From: Lasiosphaeris hirsuta
Lineage: Eukaryota > Ascomycota > Sordariomycetes > Sordariales > Lasiosphaeriaceae
Assembly: GCA_030549175.1 (NCBI GenBank)
Contig: JAUKUA010000007.1
Location: 2,356,001-2,420,000, forward strand
DNA length: 64,000 nucleotides
Direction: 5' to 3'
In this document: piece after piece, positions 35,379 through 46,720 of the stretch
How positions within the stretch are numbered: the first letter of the stretch is position 1
Layout: each line of letters starts with the position of its first letter
Position numbers and translations under genes: made by a program
The notes under the pieces: generated by a model
What the model was told of the DNA's origin: nothing
What the model saw: only the letters and a program-made list of their open reading frames with translations
Databases searched by the model: none

Positions 35379-36838
35379 ATGATTTTCTCAGATCTCTACA
35401 GGTCACCCAGGTCGCCCTTCAGCAAGCTTCGCGTCTCACATCCTCATGCAGCTGCCCTACCACTAGACATTGATGCCGACCTCATTAGCAAGGACAAAGT
35501 CAGGCAAAAGGAAGCCGTGAGGAGGTTTCTGACCGAAAAGGTTCGCAACGACTGGGACTTTGTCTGGCCACCCATACTGCCGTCGCCGCTTCTGGCTTCG
35601 GAGGATGTTCCAACTAGCGAGGCTCAGGCTGTAGTCGAGATTCCGCACAGCGCACCTACCGCCCCAACGGTCGAGGACGATACACCAAGGGGCCCTGGAG
35701 AGCAAGCAGACTCCGAGTCTGATGCCGAATCTGTTTACAGCACTGTATCCGAGGACCAGGCGCACTTTCGCCCTCGGCTGGAATGGACGTCTGATCTTTC
35801 GGATGATGATGAGCCCCCGGCTAGCGCCTCTCCCTTCCGCTTCGACAGCCCGGATGCTGTTGGCGCAGCAGTCAGCTGCTCGTCCATCGCAAGGCAAACC
35901 CGTCGGCGGAGAGCCGTACGGGAGGAGGTTACATGGAACCCAGGCCTAGCATGCTTTGAGGCCCGTCGTAATGCCTGGACAGGTGCCAAAACTGTGCGCG
36001 TGAAGCCCAAGCCACCGTCGCCCATATCGCCATCCTCTCCTCGGCGACTATTTTGGCGCCATCACCGCTCCGAGTCGGCAGCTTCTAGTCATGGCGGCAT
36101 CGGTTCAGGCTCACCGCCATCTGTTTCCTCACCCCTGTCGCCCACGACGACTCGCACATCGCAGCAAACCGACGCTTCTACCGTTTCTCACCCGTCGTCT
36201 GAGCAAGACCTTGCCAACGCCGCTTCAAAAACTACGCCAGATGCAGGGGTACAGAGAATATCGTCTCAGGAGTCCTCTCGTAGCCTTTACGCTATCGAGA
36301 CGCTCATCCCCGTGCCGCCCCCCTACTACCGGCCCAAAACCCCATGCGCGCCTCTGTTACCCCTTCAATTTATCCGTCCCTCTACGACAAAATTGTTGTG
36401 CACAGTCTACAGCCATCGTGCCCGGTGAATCTGGGCGATATGATCCGCGCCTGTGTTGTTGGATGGAAGCGCGATGGGGAATGGCCGCCGAAACCCACAA
36501 TGGCGGCGCCAGCGCTGAGTGCCATGGAACTAGCGGCTATACGCCACCAGAAAGCAGCCGCTGCTCAGCAACAACATGCGCATGCGCGTAAGGCTAGCAC
36601 TGCCACGGTTGGGTCCTCAAGGCGTCTGAGCTTTGGGTTTCTAGGGGGCAGTAAGGTGGTAGAAGAAAAGGAGGCCAGAGATGCCAAGGAAAACGGCTCA
36701 GATGAGGTTGCTGGGAAGGGCATCCGACGGAGTCTTCAGAAGGTGTTCTCGCTTGGCCATGTTCATACCACTGGGAGCACTCCATTGTCGCCTACGTCCC
36801 CCATCAGCGCGAATCCGACCCTGACCGCCGCTGGGTGA
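35379..36838 (+). CDS. Gag1-like clamp (DUF4050) domain protein, one frameshift
   Basis: Fungal protein with the Gag1-like clamp domain (formerly DUF4050), whose role is poorly understood. It reads in one frame from ATG 35379 (MIFSDLYRSPRSPFSKLRVS) to about 36343 and then in another frame to TGA 36838. One missing C in AAAACCCCATG joins them to 486 aa. The conserved N-terminal block is SKDKVRQKEAVRRFLTEKV, RNDWDFVWP. The central domain includes RRRRAVREEVTWNPGLACFE and ARRNAWTGA. The block after the break is MRASVTPSIYPSLYDKIVV and WKRDGEWPPKP. The homologous sequence continues across the break with no gap, so this is a single-base lesion, not an intron. A longer N-terminus from ATG 35184 is open. 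Ser/Pro-rich tails suggest phosphorylation. Confidence 0.85.
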
Positions 36839-37498
36839 CAATCGGGATACGATATGGCGTTCATATCCTTTCCGTATGGGCGGCAGATTCTGAGGATAGA
36901 GGTTGGAGCCTCAGAAGACGATATTTAGCACATGATGAGCATGTAGACGGCTGGACGCATTGGAGCGCGGGTGGGTTGTATTTGGCCGGCCTCGGTTTTC
37001 ATTTGGCACGAGGTTGGATTGCTGGAACATATTTATTCGGGCTCATGCCTTCCTCGGGTGTTTTCCCCCATTCCTTTTTGACCGAGTCAAGGATGCCATG
37101 ATACCCCTTATCCATTATTTTCATCATAGTTTCGCAGAACTGGGCCGTATTTTTACCCTGTTGTTCGAGTTTCATAATACGGGGCAACATGAATTATTGA
37201 ACCCCCTACAAACTCTTTGCTTGGCTTTCTTATGACCGCGCTATGCTGCAATCAACCCTTCGAGTTCAACCGTGATTGCGTATGTATTATGCTTGTATTC
37301 TCCTCGAGAAGCCACCGATTTTCGAGATACACGCTATTTGTTCCCACTTGGTCTACCAAAGATGCTTGGATATCCGCTGCGCTCCTCTCACAAAATTCCA
37401 CGTCAAACTTACCCGCCCCTACCCACCGGGAATAAAAAAAGAATATTGTTCATAAAACAAAAATTGAATGATGTAATAATACTTATCCCTCGAAAAGC
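36839..37498. other. Convergent 3' flanks, Gag1-like gene and phosphate transporter
   Basis: 660 bp. It holds the two 3' UTRs and an isolated 63-codon minus-strand frame at 36999-37190, which has protein-like composition but no recognised family and is AT-richer than neighbouring genes. Confidence 0.6.
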
Positions 37499-40246
37499 TT
37501 ACATACCCGAAATCCTCATCGCTCCATAACCAACCGTGATGACGACGACGAGCGTCATCAAACTGCTGGGCACGCCGCGGCTGATGAAGTGCTTGACCTG
37601 CAGGTAGCGCTGGCCTGTGGGATCCTCCTTCATGATGGCAGCTAGTCAATCTAGTTAGCACTCCTCTAAACCACGGAACACAAGGCGAGGAGGACTTACT
37701 CATATTCGGGAATCCGCTAGTCGGCAGCGCCATGGCAGCGCTACACATGAGCACGCCAGCCATGACGAGCAGGTTGGGGTGGGGTTCATCAAGGCCCTTG
37801 CCGACGTCATACACCAGCGGCAAGATGATGAGGGCGGCGACAGTGTGGCTAATGAAGGTAGCGATGACGAGGATGAGGCACGAGAAGACAACAAGGACGC
37901 CGTAAAGGCTGAAGTCCTGGACCTCCTCGGTGATGGCCTTAGTGACGGTGTGCAGTAGGCCTGATGAGTTGACAGCCTTGCCAAGCGACAGCCCGCCGGC
38001 GGCCAAAATGATAATGGTCCACGGGAAGTTGTTGAAGTCCTCCTTAGTAAGTATGCCGACGCCGAAGAAGAGCACGATGGGAATGATGGCAATAACGCCC
38101 ATGTCACCAAATATCGATTCGAGCTGGTGCGACGCGCACCACAGCCCGATAGTGCTCACTGTCACGATGGTTACGAACCATTGGAGCCCGGTGAATGGGT
38201 CGCGAACCGGGCGGATCGGCACGATGGTTGTGCCCCGCCCGGGGCGAAAGGTTACGAGAAGGAGGACCCAGATCAGGAATAGGGAAATGACGCCGACAGG
38301 GATCACGATAAAGAACCACTGGCCCCAAGTTGGCGCGGGCTCCATAATGCCAATGGCAACAACATTTTGCGGCGAAGCAATAGGCGAAAGCATGCCGCCA
38401 ATGTTAGAGGCGAGGGCGATCCCGATAATGACAGCTTTGGACATATCAGATCCTGCTGGCAGGTTGCGCAGCATTGGCTATGTTGGGTTGGTTAGTCTCA
38501 ATCTTGCATCTTTTATGGGGAGGGTACGACTCTTACCTCAATAATACCAAAGCAAAGAACAGGGGCAGCGACGTTACTGATCAGCATACTGGCAACTGCA
38601 GCTACAGCCATATTGGCGAGAAGAACTGTCCTGGGTCGCGTTCCTGCTTTGCTCAGTACGAATGTTGCAATCCTCTTGTCGATGTTGCACTTGGAGAGGG
38701 CCGCCGCGAGAGTGAAGCCGCCGAGGAGAAGCATGATGACGGGGGTCCACATGGCAGCAAAGACGGCGGTGGTAGCATCTTTAGACCCGAGCCTTAGGTG
38801 TGGCTTCTCCTTGTCGCGGAAGACGTTCAAGACAACGCAGAGAAAGGGGATAGTGAGCGATGTCACGAATAGGGGTATCGCCTTTTATAACGTCAAGTCA
38901 GTAACATGGATATTTTGTTTCGGGAAATTCTTACCTCCGTCGCCCACAATAGACTGACCAGCACCAACAACGCAAGACAATTTTGTTGCTCAGGTTTCTC
39001 CAAAAGGGGAACAAGCAGAAGAGCGAAAAACATGGAGAGAATGAGAATGAGGTTGAACATGGTTGAACTGACGAGCCAGGTTGGACAGGTGAAGCGTCCG
39101 AGCGGTGTCGATATTTCCTTTTTCGGTAATACCAGCTCATCATCACCTTGGAGTCTTGTTTTATGCGGATCCGCGTCAAGACCCAGCAGCGTATGGCCAA
39201 GGCTGGCGGCTTCGGCCCGCCGTTCAAGTCCAATCAGATCTCTCCATACGGTATTCCGCTCCCAGACAACATGCTCCCTCAAGTGTGATCTGAGGTCTCG
39301 CTTTGCAGCTTCCTCGTCTCCATTCGTGATGATGGCAGCATAAGCCTTGATCATGCCAGCAATCTTCGCTTCCAGATTCTTGGATGTCTCGGGATGGAAA
39401 GGATACGCCGTGTCGACGACTGCATCCATGTATTTTGGCCGCAGTCGCCGGTCGACGATTTTGTCGAACTTTTTGAGGACTTTGCTAAAGCCCGTTCTGT
39501 TCAGCTGAATAAATGACTTCAGCTCACAGAACTGGACATATAATGCGATGATCCTCTTCTTCAGCATGATACCCGAAGAGAAGGCAGCAGCCTGCTCGGC
39601 ATAATCGTCATCGTAGGTGACACTGTACCTCCGTAGCGACCTCGTTAGCTCCGTAGAGGCAGTCATCTCTGTAGATGCGTGCATGTTGCTGGGGACAGTT
39701 CTTCGCCTGCCGAAGCTGGCCCTCCTCCTCTTTGTCGTGAGGCCAGTCTCCTCGTCATCCTCGTCATCGCTATCCTCCAGACCATCCTCAGTAGACATCC
39801 GGCTCCTGGTGCTCCCGCTCCGAGGTCGCGTGGTGCGGGCTCTTTCACTGGAACGAGTGGGCGGCCGGAAATCGTCGGCAACACCAGATTCCGTATCAAA
39901 TGCGCCCACATCCAGCAGTAACATTTGCTCCTCGTCGGTCAGCTCTTTCTCCTTGACAACATAGAAAGATGAGACCTTCTCCAGCTCGACATCGAGGGCG
40001 CGAGTGAAGACTGCTTCGGGGTCATCGTGCAGGATGAGGGGGCGGGCTTCGGCATCGCCACCGGCGGACTGGTGGATGGTTTTTTCGAGCTGGTAGATGC
40101 TGTAGATCTTTGTCAGCGCAAGTGTGAGTGCAGCGGGAGGTCGGGCGGTGCAGGGCTCCGTACAGCTTCTTGAGGTTGCTGTATGCGATGTAGTGGCTGC
40201 TCCAGTCGGGAACAGCATTGAACTGGATACTATGGGAGAACTTCAT
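37499..40246 (-). CDS. PHO90: SPX-domain low-affinity phosphate transporter (PHO87/90/91 family)
   Basis: Five exons: 40246-40164, 40099-38935, 38881-38537, 38477-37700 and 37641-37499, all in frame, giving 837 aa. The N-terminus is an SPX domain that senses inositol pyrophosphates: MKFSHSIQFNAVPDWSSHYI at the start, SNLKKLIYQLEK across the first splice, and the basic KKFDKIVDRRLRPKYMD helix. The C-terminal half is a divalent-anion:sodium symporter (DASS) domain with about a dozen membrane helices, including ISNVAAPVLCFGIIEPMLRN, ALASNIGGMLSPIASPQNV, and ALPTSGFPNM. Yeast paralogues sit at the plasma membrane (Pho87, Pho90) or vacuole (Pho91); the sequence alone does not decide between them. 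The stop codon overlaps a perfect donor motif (GTATGTAAG), so an alternative 3' end is possible. Confidence 0.92.
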
Positions 40247-41866
40247 TTCGTCCTGTTGGTCAAGCCAACGGCGTTTCTCGGCCCTCTTGAGCGCGTTGCT
40301 GCGTTTATTGTTAGGGCTGCTATTGCGGTTGCGGTTGCCGTTGTGGTTGCGGTTGCGACTGGTGTTGGGGTAGTCAGCGAGTTCGAATTCGTCAAGGCTG
40401 CCTGTGGGCGGATCGTTTCGCCCTCCCCTATGTGGGCTCCTGTTGGGCGCTCCCTGGGCAGGCGCAGATTGGCGAGAGGAGGGGCTATGGTGTTGAACTA
40501 GAGGCGGTATGGTGGCTGCTTTTGCCTATCAGGCAGATGAAAAGTATGACCTAGTCTTGGAGGCCTAGGAGAAGTTGAAAATGGGGCCACGGGAGTTTAT
40601 GAGTCTGTCGTGCCGAGTCTGCAAGTGCAGGCTCTCTGTTGAAACCTTGGCTGTCGCCAATGGCCAATGGACCATCCCCACCATTCCGATCCAGATGGGA
40701 TCCACCTCACCCCTGGCCCAGTCTGTCCGCCAGGGCCCGACGCTGACAAAGAACCACTTGCATAGGTACCCAAGTGAGCAAGATAGGTCCATCGCATGCC
40801 GCTCTTGGTGTATTTTGAAAGTGCTGCCTAAAATCCTGTCTGTAGCTTGGGTCTAAGACAAATAGTATTGCGTTGATACATTCTCGTGCGGTGTAACTTG
40901 CATTGTTGACTCTATAATGAGACTACACTACGGATCCGTACCTAGGTACCTTACCTGAAATTCCACGTCAATCCCAATCCAGTACCGAGGGCGCACCTCC
41001 GTACCCCGATTGCGTGCTCCTAGAACCCGGTTTTCGGGTTTAGCTTCCCTCAAACTGAACTCCTTGCCCGCGACACCCTTTGCTGCTGGACAATTGCTAT
41101 GGCATATATTTTGACTAATGGTTCGACCATTGTGGTAGCAACGCCTTGCATGCACAGGCGCCGCCAGAGTATCCGTGCAATTAGGATCTACCAGACTTGA
41201 AGAACCTTGATGGTCAGACTGCAACTGCCATGGAGACTCGGTGAACAAAAGAAGATAAGGGTGTATAGGTATTGGAACACATGCTGCACGCTTATACGGA
41301 GGTGGAAAGTCTCAGTCAGGTTGGTTCCCGCTCGCAGGCCATCCTATTCTCAGCTAAAGCCGTTCTGTCGCAAGCATTGGCGGTTGAGCTCGGCCCTTTC
41401 GAGTACATTGCAAAATGTTAAGTATATATTCATTGCCGACCTTGGAGACCTGTTCACTCAATGGACGCAATAGGAAATGAATATAACCATGAGTTGAGTT
41501 GAGCCAAGCCAGGCGGCAGTGGAGGAGGCTGGTCTTGGTCGATGAACTGATGGTGCCGCATGCCTAAACCCTAACCCTGGGATCTGCAGCTCGGCGTGTG
41601 CCTCGGGGCTGTCGTGGCGCCACCACGCTGCTTCATTCCGTCGCGCCTGACCATGGCCAATGCCGTCATGCTCCAAGGGGCTACAACAGGACCACTTTGA
41701 CCCAAACTCTCCACGAGCTTGACGACATCAGCTCTCCATATCCCACCACACGAGAACTCCCTCAAGTATCGGCTACAGCCTGGAGCGGCTCGAGAGCATT
41801 GTCCGCTGCGCCTAATGCATCCAAAACCGTGATACCGAGACAATAAACCCGGAGCTGGCGGTCGCT
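40247..41866. other. Divergent promoter region, phosphate transporter / VPS39
   Basis: 1.6 kb with no supported gene. A telobox-like CCTAAACCCTAACCCTGG lies at 41563-41580. The sequence is otherwise ordinary promoter-like, and the frames on both strands lack motifs. Confidence 0.6.
41563..41580. promoter_or_regulatory. Telobox-like AAACCCTAACCCT element
   Basis: About two copies of the CCCTAA telomere unit in the VPS39 upstream region, about 290 bp before its ATG. Such short boxes occur in fungal promoters. It is too short to be telomere debris with any certainty. Confidence 0.45.
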
Positions 41867-44800
41867 ATGCTCTCCGCATTCACAGCTCGACCCATCATCG
41901 AGCTCAAGCAACGGGACAGGTCTAAGATTGAATCCATCCTTGCGTACGGTGTGTTTCCCATAGTCTGGTTCTTTTATTTCTTAATCAGCAACTAAACCCC
42001 AGCACTAGGCGATCGTGTTCTTGTTGGTCTCAACACTGGCTCTCTTCGAATCTACCGTCTCAATGAGCTTCCGCCTCCGCCGCCTCCAGCCTCAGCTCGC
42101 TCCCCGTCCCCGTCCCCAAGCAAGCCAGCCAACGGCAGCTCCTCTCTCCTCTCCGCGCAAATAGCCGCCTTCAACCTACCCGACTCGAGCTCCCCCACCG
42201 CAATCGCGGCAGCCTCTCAAGATGGCCAGCCTCCGTCCCCGACGGTGCATGGCGGCGCACCGGTGACCAAGCCGACCGACCTTCTGCGCGAAGTAGAGAA
42301 ATTCTCGACGCGCGCCATCGAACAGCTTGCTGTTATCAAGGAAGCCAATACGCTTGTGTCTCTGTCCAACTACGCGATCTCCCTCCACGACCTACAGACG
42401 TTCGAGCCTATTGAGGCGCCGCTTGCCCGCACCAAGAATGCCTCGACCTTTGCCGTGACGAGCAACATTGTCAAGGACCCGACGACGGGGATCCCTGAGA
42501 TTATTTCGCGGCTTGCGGTAGCCGTGAAGCGAAGGTTACTGCTGTGGTCGTGGCACGAGAGCGAGCTGTCACAGGACGTCACCGAAATTGTGCTGGCCGA
42601 GGCAATCCGGACTATGACCTGGGCAAGCGCAACCAAGGTTGTCTGTGGCATGAACAGTGGCTACGTGATAGTTGACGTCGAGTCGGCCAATGTCGAGGAT
42701 ATCATTAGGCCGAGCGCGATAGGTGGGGCGGCAGCCGGCCAGAGCCGATTTGGTGCTGTCAGTGCCGCTGGGATGGGTTATATGGGCCTGGGGGGCTACA
42801 TACCGAAGCCTCTGTCGACAAAGCTCGCCGATGGTCAGCTGCTGCTTGCCAAGGATATCAATTCGCTGTTCATTGATGACTCGGGAAGGGCTCTTGAGAA
42901 GCATCAGATACCCTGGCAGGCGGCCCCTGATGGGATTGGTTATAGCTACCCCTACATACTTGCCCTGCAACCACCAACAAAGGGGAGTTTGGAAGTCAGG
43001 AATCCGGAAACGCTGAGTTTACTACAAACCGTGAGCCTCCCTGGAGCCGCAGCTCTTCATTTCCCTCCGCCAACAGTGAGCTTGGCACATGCTGGGAAAG
43101 GGTTTCACGTTCTGAGTGACAGGGCTGTGTGGAAGATGGACGCCACGGACTATGATTCTCAGGTCGAGGAGCTAGTTCAAAGCAAAAAGTTCGACGAAGC
43201 CATCAGCATACTGGGTATGCTTGAGGATGCACTTCTAAAGAACAAGACCCAAACAATGCGAGAGGTCAAGATGCTCAAGGCTGAGATGTTGTTTCGGCAG
43301 AAGAAGTATCGGGAGTCGATGGACCTTTTCAATGAGGACGAGGTACATGCCCCCCCGGAGAGAGTGCTGAGACTTTATCCAAAGATTGTTGCTGGCGACC
43401 TCTCAGGCGTTGAAGATGAGAAGGCGGAAGACTCTGGCCACGACGAGCCAAACGGCAAGACCAATGGTGACACAGCACTAAAAGCTGATACTCCCCTCGA
43501 AGTCTCATCCCCTCAAAAGGCTGGGGGGTTTACTAAATATCTCATGGGCCACCGCAAACTCAACCCCGAGACCGCATCGATCGCATCTTCGAAGAGGGCA
43601 TCAGACGTCGAAGATTCTGCAAGCATCAGGGGCAAGCCGAGCGACGAACAGTCCCAGGATGAGAAAGACCTAATGGACTCTGTCTCGGAGCTGAATAGCT
43701 ACCTGGCCGGCGCCAGAGCTCGACTGCAGCGAGTGATTGACCCGGCCACGGGCAAATTAAAGCCGAGAAAAACACAGAGTGGCTCAACCGAGGAGGCATT
43801 CAAAAGCCTCTTGACTTCCTCACGGGAAGAGAGCGAAGAGCAACTTGAAAAGGAACTTCGAGAGACCTTCAAAGTCGTCGACACTACCCTTTTCCGCGCG
43901 TTCATGTACTCTCGTCCCACGCTCGCAAGCTCCCTCTTCCGAATCCCTAACTTCTGCGACCCCGATGTCGTCAACGAGCGGCTTGTCGAGCACAACCGTT
44001 TCAACGAGCTTGTCGACTTCTTCTATGGGAAAAAACTCCACAAGCAAGCCCTTGAGCTGCTGCGCAAGTTTGGGTCACCGGACGCGCCCGACGACGCCGC
44101 GCCCGGGCTGCACGGCCCGCAACGGACGGTCGCATACCTCCAGGGGCTTCCACCCGAGATGATTGATGTCATCCTTGAGTTTTCAGACTGGACGCTGCGG
44201 AAAAACCCCAAACTCGGCATGGAGGTGTTCTTGGCCGACTCAGAGAACGCCGAGACGCTGCCGCGTGGCCAGGTGATCCGGTTTTTAGGCGGCATCGACC
44301 CAGCGCTGGAGATTGAGTACCTGGAGCATGTCATTACTGAGCTGAACGACATGACGCCCGACTTTCACAACCGGTTGGTTGAGCTGTTTATCAGGCAGCT
44401 CAGAGAGCAGGAGAGGGGAGAGGAGTGGAGTCTATTAATGGAGAGGTTGGTTCGCTTCCTGAAGGAGAGCCGGCAGTATAGCCTCAGCAGAGCGTTTACT
44501 ATGATTCCTAGAGACGGTGAGGCGCCTTTAACATGAGTATGTGGGGGTTTGTTTGCTGACTGTTGTGCTCCTAGACCCACCATTTTACGAGGCACAAGCG
44601 GTTGTGCTGAGCAATATGCAACAACACAAGCAGGCCTTGGAGATCTATGTCTTCAGGATGCAAGATTATACCAAGGCAGAAGAGTAGGCTCATGTCCTTA
44701 CTCTCTGTTTATTTAGTATGTGGTATACTGATTGACGAATAGTTATTGCAACCGCATCCACAAGACGGAGGACTCGCACATAGCCTCGCCATCGCAGACG

Positions 44801-45343
44801 CATCGCGGCGCCGCCGAAGACCCGGAGGACGCACAGCCCTCCATCTACCACGCATTACTCTCCCTCTACCTCACGCCGCCCCCGCCACACCAACCAAACC
44901 TCGGTCCGGCGCTAGATCTACTTTCCAAGCACGGGTCCCGTCTCCCGGCGACATCTACCCTCTCGCTAGTCCCGGACTCGCTCCCAGTAGCTGAGCTTGA
45001 GTCGTACTTCCGCGGGCGTATGCGCAGCGCTAACAGTGTCGTCAATGAGACGCGCGTCGTTGCCGGGCTGCGCAAGACAAGGCTGGTGGCAAACCAGGCG
45101 CTACTTCTCCTTGGCGACGGGATACCGGGCGGCCAAGGGGGAAGAAACAGGCGTGTTGTCATCAGTGAGGAGCGCGTGTGTGGAGCATGCCACAAGCGGC
45201 TGGGAGGCAGTGTTGTTGCTGTCATGCCAGACAATACAGTGGTGCATTATGGCTGTTTGAATAGGGCCCAGTCGGGAGCAACAGGGACGTCCTATCTACC
45301 TTCGCAGGTGGGGGCTTGGGGGAGGAATGGCGCGGGAGTTTGA
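41867..45343 (+). CDS. VPS39: Vps39/Vam6, HOPS complex subunit
   Basis: Four exons: 41867-41948, 42009-44516, 44575-44683 and 44743-45343, with introns of 60, 58 and 59 bp, giving 1099 aa. Vps39 is the HOPS tethering subunit that binds the vacuolar Rab Ypt7 and supports homotypic vacuole fusion. The N-terminal CNH/propeller region starts MLSAFTARPIIELKQRD, then DRVLVGLNTGSLRIYRL, interrupted by a Pro/Ser insert. The helical middle includes FNELVDFFYGKKLHKQALEL (Vps39 domain 1). The C-terminal Vps39 domain 2 has a Cys/His pair-rich end, RVCGACHKRLGGS...VVHYGCLNR, resembling a zinc site. The second and third splices restore RDDPPFYEAQAVVLSNM and TKAEDYCNRIHK. It is divergent from the phosphate transporter and converges on GON7. 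Confidence 0.95.
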
Positions 45344-45619
45344 ACAAGTGGGTTTGTAGTAGTACTGATGCATACGCATAGGACGGCAGACGATGGATGG
45401 TGGCCCAGGTTATGGGCGGATTGGATTTTGGTGTGTTGTTTGGCATGTGTATAGTGAGGAGTGTGAGAGAATACAATACCCCCTGTATATAGGCGGCTGA
45501 AAAGTTTTGGTTGGTTGGAGAAGATGATGGTAGTGACGTCGTGGCTGATGCATACTGGTGATATCCTAAAGCACATGTCTATCAAACAAAGGTTGGATGA
45601 TCATTGGACAGTAATTGTA

Positions 45620-45973
45620 TTAGTCCTCTTCAACCACCTCGCCATAGTTCTCTTCTTCTTTGGCGTCGTCGATGACCTTGCGGTTCCCATCTTTGGCGGC
45701 GCTAAGCTCCTGCACCTTTAGGTTGTCCTCGCCCATGCGTGCCGTCAGCTCCTTGTTGATCTGATCTTGGGTTGTGAGGACAACACCGCGCAGGGAGCTG
45801 AGGTAGGCGCTCTTAATCTCCACCGCCGTAGCCTCGGTGCCGCAGGGTGGGGGGTTCACGGGGTTGAGCAGAGCGAGGGGCTCGTTGCCTGTGCCGGAGG
45901 TGTAGACGGCGGAGAGAATCAATGGTTGTTGTTGTTGTTGTTCGGCTTGGTTGCCATTGGGTTGGTCGGGCAT
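45620..45973 (-). CDS. GON7: EKC/KEOPS complex subunit Gon7-like protein
   Basis: Small single-exon gene. With the ATG at 45973 (AAGATGCCCGAC, A at -3) it encodes 117 aa, close to fungal Gon7 length. Gon7 is an intrinsically disordered subunit of the KEOPS/EKC complex, which makes t6A37 on ANN-decoding tRNAs. The family region is LILSAVYTSGTGNEPLALLN followed by the helix KSAYLSSLRGVVLTTQDQIN and KELTARMGEDN. The end is acidic (DDAKEEENYGEVVEED). The frame remains open upstream to ATGs at 46108 and 46219. These add a Pro/Ser-rich extension that I regard as probable leader. Confidence 0.72.
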   Translation of the reverse strand: MPDQPNGNQAEQQQQQPLILSAVYTSGTGNEPLALLNPVNPPPCGTEATAVEIKSAYLSSLRGVVLTTQDQINKELTARMGEDNLKVQELSAAKDGNRKVIDDAKEEENYGEVVEED

Positions 45974-46720
45974 CTTGGCGGGGGTGAGCGAAGACTCGGG
46001 TGGTGATGGTGGGGTGAGCTTGGGCTGGTGAGAGGGCTCTTCTTCGGGACTGGAGGATGGGGCTGAGGTGAAGAATAACCCCTTGAGTGAACTGAAGAAG
46101 CTGCCCATGAATTCGGACTGCTGATAGTTTGATCTGATTCGACCTAGTTTAAAGGCGAGATGTTGTTTTCTGAGCAACCTGAACCCAATGACGAGTCTGT
46201 GCCCGTGGGCTGCCTTCAAAATCGGTGGTAGGACCTCTCCAGTGGGCGGGGAAAGCGGGATCGGCGTGGCCGCCCTGATGTGCCCGCGCTGTACCCCAGC
46301 GGACAGCTGCAGGCGAGAGCAGGGGCGCTGGTGCTAGGTAGGGCGTGGCGTCCAGACTGCCCAGGTGTGTCAAGCCAGACAGGATCATTGCAGCAGCACC
46401 TCACGCCAGGGAGTGAAAAAGCAACAGCGGGTTATTGGAACGGCAACAGGCAGGGCAGCAACAGCAACGTGCGCATCTGGATTGGATCTCCCGTTGCGCC
46501 TTGATCCCCAAACAGGACCCAAATTTTGCTTGCTACCGTTGTGAGTCGCCCCATTCCACACTCCTCAATTGCTTCTATCCGCCCTCCGCGCAACTCGCCG
46601 CTTTCAGACTTGCTCGTAGCGATTACCCCTGATACCCGCTCGATGCAGTAACTCGCTGGGCCTGGAGCGCAGACACCGAGTCGCAAGATGTGACAACCCC
46701 TCGAAACGAAGCAGAGCACC
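45974..46720. other. Divergent promoter region GON7 / BIT61
   Basis: 747 bp between divergent start codons. It includes the possible GON7 N-terminal extension or leader. No other gene or repeat is evident. Confidence 0.6.

Noticed and set aside
41563..41580. Interstitial telomere as a mark of a chromosome fusion
   Set aside because: It is only about two CCCTAA units, which fits a promoter telobox or chance.
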